Origin: Porpolomopsis calyptriformis
Lineage: Eukaryota > Basidiomycota > Agaricomycetes > Agaricales > Hygrophoraceae
Direction: 5' to 3'
NCBI GenBank assembly: GCA_951640195.1
Contig: OX621167.1
Coordinates: 1,488,001 to 1,552,000, forward strand
Length of the DNA: 64,000 nucleotides
Below the pieces are notes generated by a model, which saw only the letters and a list, made by a program, of their open reading frames with translations, did not search any database and had not been told where the DNA came from. Below, in pieces: positions 56,910 to 64,000 of this stretch. The translations under genes and the position numbers were made by a program. How positions within the stretch are numbered: the stretch's first letter is position 1; every line of letters begins with the position of its first letter.

Positions 56910-58878
56910 CTTATATACCTGCTAGATAATTATATCTGAGACATGGTGACGACAGAGGACATCATAAGTAGGAAACATGTGAAAAGTACAGAGTGTTCAG
57001 AGTTGTTGGAGTAATTGGAGTTCATCGGAATTCATTGGAGTTCATTGGAACTGGGATGTAACAGACCTCTATTGTCCAAGGTCTTGATGAGCATTGTCAT
57101 TAGTTTCTCCATGAAGATGCTGAGGTCTTCTTGTTTAGTGGTGGGGGTAGTAGTTGTCATCAAAGTCATAGTTTCTGTTATGAAATTGACGCTCACTCTC
57201 TTAAAATTCCTCTCTTTTCATTGTCTTTTCCTGTTTTCATATCTTTTTCTCTTTGGAAGGGGCTGTCTTTATTGACAGCAGAGACTATTTGTATAGAGGG
57301 GGAAGTCCATGTCCAACTAATTATCTAAACTAGTCCGTCTTGGCAATCTCCTGCACCATACTATCCCTCAAGAACTCTATGAAACTAGAAACTACTTGAC
57401 CATCTAAAGTGGCCAACTTATTACCCCAGTAGATTGCCCCATTAGTGTCACCACCGGAGGCCTGCAACTCAGTAGCCTTCCCCTCAACGAAACCCATCGC
57501 TATCTTTCTTGCTTCCTCACCCAACCAATCATTGGTAGGACTCCACAACAAACTGGGAGGAACTTCTTCCTTCTCAATCTTGACATTGACATTGGTCAAT
57601 GATGACAAATCTTCTACTAAGAATAAACAGTCAATAAACATGAAGAGGGTGAGAGAATTGATGGCTTACTACTAGACAAAACACTCAAAGGACCAGGGGT
57701 CCAAGGATGGAAGGGGGGGCTGGTAGCCCAGTCCTCAGGCTTAGGATCATCAAAGGGGAGGGGATGCCCCCAATGATCAGAACTCCAATCAACTCACTCC
57801 TCCAAAGGGAGCTTGGAAGTAGGGGGAGGGGTATCATCATCCCAAGCTAAAAAGGGAAAAGCCTATTATCAATAAACACAGACTAATAAAGACAAAACAA
57901 GATACATACCAAGCGGATCCTCCATCAAGCTACAAACATGCTAGATTAGCCAGCGAATATACAGACACTTCCTGACTTTGTGCTTGCCACCGCAAGCGAA
58001 GCAGGAGAAGGACAACCAACAGAGATTGGCATCAGAGGGAATATGCTGAAGATAGTAGTGGAATGAATTGCAATCAAGGAAGATGGGGGCAGTGTGGTGC
58101 ACCACCCCAGACTGCTTGAAGAATCGAATGTAATGGCCTTGGTGGGAGGGAGTCATGATGATTGACAAGGATTGAACTGAAGCATAGGGATACAACTCCA
58201 CACCTTTTATACATCTACAAACAAAGAGAGGACCAAAAGGAGGTTCCTCAGTCAAAGAAGAGAAACCCGATACACTGGACAAGAGATAGAAACAACGGCG
58301 ATCTCATGACTAGAAGAACAATAGAAACCAGTCATGAGACAACACAGCACAATGCTGCGGAAGGCTATGCCCAATAGAATTGAGTCATTAGAAGCACACA
58401 GCCTACCACAGTATGACTAGGAACAATGGCAAACCTTAATTGGAGGCTGTGAACAATAGCAAATGGGGTGACTGCAGAGGCTGACTCATAATGACTCCTA
58501 TTTTAGAAATACTATATAAACCCTGAGGGCGAAGCGGATCATCACTTCATCCTCCTGTGAGATTACTTGTAGTAGCATGAATGCAATCAGAATCATCAGA
58601 CTTCTTTTCCATCAGAACAAGAAAAGAGAAACATAAACCCACAATTACTGAGCCAACTGTTCATGCCTATATTCCCTAAACTCTCAGCAGAGGCATGTAA
58701 TGGATTTAACCCACAACAGAACTTCTTTGTAGAAGTTAAACTTAACATGGAAGGAATCATTACCCTTTATGAAGATGTTCCTGTCAGAACCTTTTTCTAT
58801 ATCCTCTTAGACTTATTAAGCTCCAAGGCCTGCCTTGTGATCAATGAGAAGACTTGCAACTACAGTTGTGACAGTTTC
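56910..58878 (-). mobile_element. 1969-bp insertion in element C gag with 8-bp duplication, carrying a spliced gene
   Basis: Gag sequence stops at VLYGMSLNTF (58890) and resumes as FFPVSVDRISTKSHRLY (56905). Between lies unrelated sequence flanked by ACACAGTA on both sides. The ends (CTTATATACC / GTGACAGTTTC) show no clear inverted repeat, so the class is open: a non-autonomous hAT derivative is one option. A TATATAA box at about 58512 faces right. Contains one minus-strand gene. Confidence 0.6.
57330..58156 (-). pseudogene. unknown spliced gene inside the insertion
   Basis: Not recognised. Exon 1 from 58156: MTPSHQGHYIRFFKQSGVVH, FLDCNSFHYYLQHIPSDANL, then a short Cys/His knot CFACGGKHKVRKC. 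After at least one intron (GTATGT near 57908) comes an acidic, Trp- and Pro-rich middle (DDPKPEDWATSPPFHPWTPG), then NDWLGEEARKIAMGFVEGKA, IYWGNKLATLDGQVVSSFIE and the end QEIAKTD. A TAG after RWLI and a TGA in the middle suggest decay. The CX2CX3HX4C spacing resembles, but does not match, a retroviral-type knuckle. Confidence 0.45.
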
Positions 58879-58886
58879 ACACAGTA

Positions 58887-59493
58887 GGAAAGTGTTCAGA
58901 GACATTCCATACAGAACAAAATGGGCTACCTCGTTGATATTGTTTACCCCATAAGGATCGTCAGGGAAGTGATTGGGGAACTTGATTTCCAGTCAACAGA
59001 TGATTCTAGACCAGGGTTCAGGTTGGAATCCTCGGATGAAAGTGCAACTTTGTTCCACTTCAGAGATTCTGTTCTTCGATCGCAGGAATTTAGTGATTGC
59101 AAGGAACAATTGGAAATATGCTCCAAGTTCGTTTGTATTCATAATCCCTAGTCGAAGCTGTTCTCTGACTATCTTGTCCATATCAGTGATAGACCACTTT
59201 CGATTGTCTTCCGATCCTGGGTAGAGCTTGTAAATGGCGGCGATGAATTTGTCGAATGTGTGTCTGGCTTGGAACTCTGTTTGGTATTCCCAGAGTTCGG
59301 AGTTATCAATGTCAACATATTTGCAGGCGTAAGTCTTCTTAGCATCATCATCATTGATGCTACAATTAGCGAAAAGACCTCTGAGGTCTTGGAAGTATCT
59401 TCGAAGTTCACGAGGTTGTTTGGGGTTGAACTTCAGGGCAGTTGAGTGACCACAAGTGGGCATAACTAGATTTGGTGGAGTTGTGATAGTCAT
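58887..59493 (-). pseudogene. element C gag, N-terminal part
   Basis: The ATG at 59493 reads MTITTPPNLVMPTCGHSTAL, then the capsid-type stretch FNPKQPRELRRYFQDLRGLF, YACKYVDIDNSELWEYQTEF, FDKFIAAIYKLYPGSEDNRK and FIRGFQPEPWSRI, then a TGA and KFPNHFPDDPYGVNNINEV. Split at 58886 by the 8-bp-flanked insertion. Leader 59494-59750 holds no other gene. Confidence 0.8.
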
Positions 59494-59732
59494 TGTAGAA
59501 ATCGAGGATAATGATGAAAGTTATATAGTAGAGGATGATTCATCAGGTGAATCAGGTTGGTTGATCAAAGTTGAATTTCCATTTATTGGAGAGTTGAGAA
59601 GTGTTGTTTGGGTTGGATTGATGTTCCAAGTGAATCTATCTCATAAGGTTGTGCTTCGAGTAACTCGATTGTGCATCAGGAACAGCAGTTCGAAGGACTG
59701 AGTTGAAGGAATCTTTTAAGATTTTAATAGTG

Positions 59733-59752
59733 GGCCCTCGTGGTGGGCTCCA
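59733..59752 (-). other. primer-binding site of element C
   Basis: On the minus strand, TGGAGCCCACCACGAGG starts four bases after the 5' LTR. It begins with TGG, as expected for a tRNA 3' CCA primer. Which tRNA was not determined. Confidence 0.7.
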
Positions 59753-59755
59753 AAA

Positions 59756-60356
59756 TGATACGTCTGCTTTGTGTATGAGAACCGAACACAGAACAAGGTG
59801 CGAGGATGACTATAAAGAGTCTCGACACAGTCTATGATCCATAATCATGGAAAGGAAGTCTTCAATCATTCACAAACATGATTGATTGGGAGATTGGGAG
59901 AATCGGAGAATTGAAAGAGGAAGTCTTAGAAGGTCTAGACTCGAGAGCGAGAGAGAAGTGAATATATAACTTGTTGAATCACTAGCTACAACATACAGTA
60001 TATATATCTTCTAGTACAAGGATCCCTTTGAGTGTATATGATAAAAGGGGAGCCTCTCTAATAATCTAAGGGGAAAGAAAGTAGTGAATGGGAATGAAGA
60101 AGTTGAATGAAAAGGGAGAAATAGAAGAGAACTAATGCCTTTGAATAGTGTCTTCCCTTTGATATACAAACTTTCATTCGCGTTCGGAATGCTTTGATTG
60201 TGTTCGGAGCATTCGATGAATCTCAAACTTGTTTGGGATGTTCGGGAGCTATTGGGGGTGTTCGGAGGGTTTATGTTCATATTCGAAGGATATGATAGGT
60301 GTCTAGTATTCGTATAGTTGAATATACAGTGCTCAGGAGATGGAGGGGTCATATCA
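59756..60356 (-). repeat. element C 5' LTR
   Basis: 601 bp, TGATACGTCTGC...GGGTCATATCA; pairs with 49494-50091. TATATATCTTC near 60000. Confidence 0.92.
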
Positions 60357-60722
60357 ACATATGCTATTTGGTCACAGTTTGTCACCCTCTTCTTATCTTA
60401 GACCTTTGCCTAGGTTTATTATTTTATATAATCTCGATTTGATAATAGCTTAGCTGGCTCCATTTAGCTACATAGTCAGCACTACTTAGTGTCCTTGTTA
60501 GTCATCAGGGTATAGGGTATACTATTATGTATATAAGAGTAGTTGTATAGGCAAGGTTGGCCTATCCTTAGTTATCCACTCAGTATTAGGGGTATCAATT
60601 GTCCATCACAAGCCTAACATGTCTTGAACAGTCTCACAGGAGCTAGCATAGTGCATAACAGGGAATAGTAGGGAGGTAGTAACTATAATGTCATTGGATA
60701 TCCAGAGCTAAAAGAGGGAGTG
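60357..60722. other. unassigned AT-rich sequence
   Basis: No ORF or known repeat. TGTATATAAGAG near 60530 could be a core promoter of an LTR. The right end AAAAGAGGGAG|TGTTAGC looks like a polypurine tract followed by an LTR start, but no partner LTR is in view. Confidence 0.35.
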
Positions 60723-62218
60723 TTAGCTGGTATGTGCAGAGTACTTGGCTATGATTGTCCAATCACATGACAAGGGTGACAGCATTGACTGGACCTTCTT
60801 CATAGATCTAGGCTTGACATATGTGGGAGGGAAGACAAGGGAGAAGAGCAGAAGCATCAAAGTCAGAATCCAAGATATAATCAACCTCAATATGGTGAGT
60901 GGAATGACGATATCAATGTTGTCAGATTTCGTCGGCGGCTTGTAGCCTTCACCATATGAGTCAGTGACTGGATCATAGAGATGATTGTTGATACTGAAGA
61001 AATCATCCATATGAATAACATAGATCTGAAGTTTCAGAGCTGGTCATTTTAGGTTCAGAGCATGGAACTTGTCAACTAACTCCTGAGCATGTGCAACATT
61101 GGATGCAGATTGCCAGGTGTTCTCCTCATTGGTGTAACCTTCCCAGTGTACTAGATACTGGAGTTGTTTTCAGTGGATCTGGGAATCCAGAATTTTCTCA
61201 ACAACATATTCGGTCTCATCATCCAGTTGGAGAGGAGGAGGGGGAGGGGGAGCTTTTTAGTTCAGAAAGGAAGAGTGATAGTAAGGGGACAGATAAGACT
61301 TATTAAAAACTAGGTGTAGACCCATCCATTTGTGGGGGAGCTTGAGTTGGTAGGCTGAATGACTAATTTTCTTGATGACCTTGAAAGGTCCAAAATATTT
61401 GTTGTCGAGTTTCTTCATTGCATGATTGGTCTTGATGTTTGTGGCAACAAGCCAGACTTTGTCTCTGGGGGAGTATTCATGAGCAGAGTGGGATTATTTA
61501 TCATAACTAGTCTTCATTTTCTCATTAGCCTGTCTGAGAGTGGATTCAGTCTCTTGATGGATGTGTTTCATTCATTCAGTGAATTGAGCAGCAGATTTGT
61601 TTCAGGCCTCTCTTTGGGTGTCGTTTCCTAACCAGGGGTGTTAGCCGTAATTGATGTAGAAAGGAGTTTGGGTGGTAGCGGCGTGGATGGAATTATTGTA
61701 TGAGAATTCAGCTAGCGCCAGCTATTCCTTCCAATTATCCTGATGGTGATTGATGAAGACTCATAGATATTGTTCGAGTGTTTGGTTTATCCATTTGGAT
61801 TGGCCATCGGTTTGTGGGTAGTAGGCAGTGGAAACATTCTGAGTTGTGCCTAAGAGGTGGAAGAGGTTAGTCATATATGTTAATATGAATCGCGGATCAT
61901 GATTGTGAATGATATGTCAAGGGACTCTGTGATCTCAGATAATGTGGTCTCAGATGATCTTGGCGAAGCCTTTGGAGTTGAGCTCAATGTGCGTCAGCTC
62001 AAACTTAACTGCCTTTGAGAACATATTGATAATAGTCAAGACAGCATTGTATCCTTGACACTTGGGGATAGGTCCTATGAGGTCAATGGTAATCATGTCC
62101 CATGGGCAAGCTGGGGGGTCAAAGGGATAGAGTGGAGTCTTCGCGGGTAGATGAGATGCCTTGGTGCATTGGCAAGTCTCATAGCTGGAGATGTATTGTT
62201 TCACATCCCAACGGATGG
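60723..62218 (-). pseudogene. element D: chromovirus pol C-terminal fragment
   Basis: Integrase from the right edge: CETCQ-type zinc region (SSYETCQCTKASHLPAKTPL), the first Asp in WDMITIDLIGPIPKCQGYN (near 62085), TAYYPQTDGQSKWINQTLEQ near 61800, then a C-terminal chromodomain near 61240-61110 reading DETEYVVEKILDSQIH, QYLVHWEGYTNEENTW. The tail ends near 60723. Stops abound. It is cut at 62219 by the LTR of element E, so its RT should lie beyond E, outside the window. Confidence 0.8.
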
Positions 62219-62577
62219 TGTTAGACGGCAGTCTAGGGTTGATCGCAAGGTTTTACTTCAGGCTCTGGGTGTAGGGTTTTAAAGGGTTGGAAGACTACTG
62301 ATTGGGGTGTTAACGAAAGAAACAGACTTATCCTAAGTCTATCTACTGCTAGCTTTATATACTAGCTAAGTATGAGTCATACTGACTACGTGTGAGTCGT
62401 AACGACTATGGATGAGTCATGTAGATAAGGAGAGTGATGGTAGACTAAATATAGATATGGCTTGGTCACCTTCTATTACTAAGCGGAGCTTGGGTGGCTA
62501 AGCGGCTATTGATGTAAACTGTCTGATGTAAATAGGAACAGATGAGCAAAGGAAAAAGAAAAAATATATCTCTGACA
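62219..62577 (-). repeat. element E 3' LTR
   Basis: Plus strand TGTTAGACGGCAG...ATATCTCTGACA, 359 bp. The minus-strand flank TGTGGAGGTGAA just before TGTCAGAG is a polypurine tract, so this is the 3' LTR of the element to the right. Inserted in element D pol. Confidence 0.8.
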
Positions 62578-62750
62578 TTCACCTCCACAAAAAGGAAATT
62601 CGTCCCGAATTTTGAGGAGACCCTTCGAAGTGAAGGAAGGGTGTCAAGGGGAGGTGTAAAGGGATGGTAGAGGTGGGTAGAGGGGTGATGAGATGGGTGA
62701 GCGATGAAGAGGAGGGATGAGTAGATAGTTGTCGGATCAAAGACTATCCA

Positions 62751-63549
62751 CTAGGTATACTTTTCCTCAACTCTCCAGTAGATATCACCTTCTCTAACCA
62801 CACATCCAGAAGGGAGGTGTAAGGAATACTGTTCGTTCGGAAACAGCATCCGGTCCCTAGGTTGCGCCATCATAAACTGGGGGTTGAAGCAGGTGTCCAT
62901 CTGGGTCAAACCAGTGGTAACGGCCATCCAACTCCCGGGCACGTCGCAACCAAGTTTCAGCCAGCTCCCTACACATCACAGCATTCTCCTCCAGGTCAAG
63001 GATCCTTTCGTACTTGGCATCCATCATCGAGCGGTACCCGTTTTGGGCAGCATAGAGTTGGTCGGCGATGCGATGGATGCGGTGCGAGATGGGGTCTTTG
63101 GGGATAGTGGGGGTGGTGACGTCGGATTCGTCCTAGTCCGGTATAACCATCAAAAGTTGGCGCCTAACTTGGTACACCTCCAGCCAATCTTCAAGTTGAT
63201 TCTTCTTGTCGTCAAAGTCGCTGTCCTTGTCGAACGTGTACCAGTGATGGTCGTAGTTAAGTTCGCATCGACGTGCTCCAGAAATAAATGGGACGTAGGT
63301 TTCGGGACACCCAGATAGGTGCTCGACCTTGGCAAAGGGGAGCCCTCGATAGTTACGGTTTCGTCCCGGCTTGTCGATAGTATCGGTACGTCACTTCGGC
63401 TTCTTGAACCGTCGGGTAACCAAGACACTGTCAGACGAGGAAGAGGAGGAAGAAGAATCGGGGGGGAGGTTGGAGGTAGAAGTGGTGGGGTTCCCTTGGG
63501 GTGGACACCTCCCAGTCGACTTGCGGGCGTAACGAACTTCACGGGGCAT
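62751..63549 (-). pseudogene. accessory ORF between pol and 3' LTR of element E (decayed)
   Basis: Sense strand of element E. From 63549: MPREVRYARKSTGRCPPQGN, a Ser run, then CELNYDHHWYTFDKDSDFDD, EDWLEVYQVRRQLLMVIPD, HRIHRIADQLYAAQNGYRSM, RELAETWLRRARELDGRYHW, and after a one-base frame change near 62890 PSGCVVREGDIYWRVEEKYT. TGA (after FKKPK) and TAG (after VIPD) are the early stops. No known domain; helical middle. Possibly an env-like-position or regulatory ORF, but nothing supports a specific role. Confidence 0.6.
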
Positions 63550-63663
63550 TTCGTGCTTCTTTTGATGATTGTTGGAAAGGGGAAGTCCTTATAATTGTCG
63601 GAGATTGAAAAGGAGAAAAGGAGATTCAACGATCGTGATGTCGGTAGTATTCGTAAAAGAGAG

Positions 63664-64000
63664 TTAAATCGCCGCTTGAATAGACTTTTCATAATTCATT
63701 AAGACGTCTTTTGCGTGCTTGAGGTTCCATCGTGGTTCCCAGGTGGCTGCCTCTATCGGGTAGCCTTTCCACTTGATTAGATATTGTCGGTTTCGTTTTC
63801 CTGGGGTGTGATTTAAGATACGTTCCACTTCATACTCGGGCTCTCCTTCGATCACATCTGGAGGTGGTTGGAGATTGTCATCTTCTCCGATCGGGGGGTG
63901 GAGATCGAGATTCTCTTCTAGAGCCTTGAGTAGCGAAACGTGAAACACGGGATGAATCCTCCATGACAGCAGTAGCTTTAGTCAGTAAGCCACAGGCGAT
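63664..64000 (-). CDS. element E: chromovirus pol, C-terminal end with chromodomain (partial)
   Basis: Runs off the right edge. Reads MFHVSLLKALEENLDLHPPI, the integrase tail motif (F-H-V-S-L-L), followed by a chromodomain: PEYEVERILNHTPGKRNRQY, LIKWKGYPIEAATWEPRWNL, ending SIQAAI at 63664. No stop in the visible part and CpG dinucleotides are common, unlike elements A and B, so this is a younger copy. Chromodomains steer integration to heterochromatin in this group. Confidence 0.85.

Larger units (their letters stand above)
49494..60356 (-). mobile_element. element C: near full-length Ty3/gypsy retrotransposon with antisense accessory gene
   Basis: Bounded by two ~600-bp LTRs starting TGATAC and ending TATCA. 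Left of the right-hand LTR the reverse complement reads TTTTGGAGCCCACCACGAGG, a TGG-type tRNA primer-binding site. Right of the left-hand LTR the reverse complement ends CAGTGAGGAGGAGA, a polypurine tract. Both place the element on the minus strand. Order on that strand: 5' LTR, gag, protease, RT, RNase H, integrase, then an antisense gene, 3' LTR. Gag is split by a 1969-bp insertion. No matching 5-bp target duplication: GATGT on the left, ACATA on the right. Confidence 0.88.

Noticed and set aside
60721..60745. LTR start of a plus-strand element (AAAAGAGGGAG then TGTTAGC)
   Set aside because: It falls just inside the element D pol tail and no second LTR copy is in the window.

Overview
The window looks like the nuclear genome of a filamentous basidiomycete, most likely an Agaricomycete. 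Protein-coding genes are split by many ~50-bp GT-AG introns. The gene families (tropomyosin, KEI1, p24, SUR2, Ty3/gypsy chromoviruses) fit fungi. The species cannot be named from the sequence alone.

Bases 1-30400 are gene-dense and CpG-rich. Twenty genes are read here: RPL43 (-), TRM82 (+), ERV1 (-), a five-finger CCCH protein (+), PRO2 (+), a NASP/Sim3-type histone chaperone (-), an AP180-type ANTH adaptor (-), mitochondrial enoyl reductase ETR1 (+), a p24 cargo receptor (-), an unknown 432-aa protein (+), MMS19 (-), a coiled-coil/PH protein (+), SUR2 (-), CAF40 (+), a TMEM14 protein (-), an eIF4E-family protein (-), KEI1-like (+), MSRB (+), tropomyosin (-) and a Cub1/DUF2408 protein (+). 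Sixteen of the twenty form eight head-to-head pairs with start codons at most ~108 bp apart; in one pair the two ATGs overlap. The genes are ordinary housekeeping functions (translation, tRNA methylation, secretion, sphingolipid and proline synthesis, Fe-S assembly). They do not form an evident pathway cluster.

Bases 30401-64000 are a nested transposon graveyard, CpG-poor and full of stop codons. Going right: (A) a minus-strand Ty3/gypsy element (5' LTR 42812-43219, gag, protease, RT, integrase, cut off near 30740). Its protease-RT linker is split by a 6.6-kb DNA transposon (33995-40632, 6-bp target duplication, TAT termini) that carries an integrase-like DDE transposase, a second ORF and a plus-strand BTB/POZ gene. 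(B) An older minus-strand gypsy remnant (43220-49367) that has received a solo LTR, a 739-bp foldback MITE and a Tc1/mariner element. (C) A near-complete 10.9-kb minus-strand gypsy element (LTRs 49494-50091 and 59756-60356) with PBS and PPT. It carries an antisense, intron-containing gene between pol and the 3' LTR whose cysteines follow Zn(II)2Cys6 spacing, and its gag is split by a 2-kb insertion with an 8-bp duplication. (D) A chromovirus pol fragment (60723-62218), cut by (E), a younger, CpG-rich chromovirus that runs off the right edge and has its own accessory ORF.

The most interesting points are the antisense Zn2Cys6-like gene, the BTB gene riding in the DNA transposon, the tandem-repeat polyprotein linker, and the recurrent loss of catalytic Asp codons at CpG sites. 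All coding calls are hand readings of translated sequence; no alignment or search was run.
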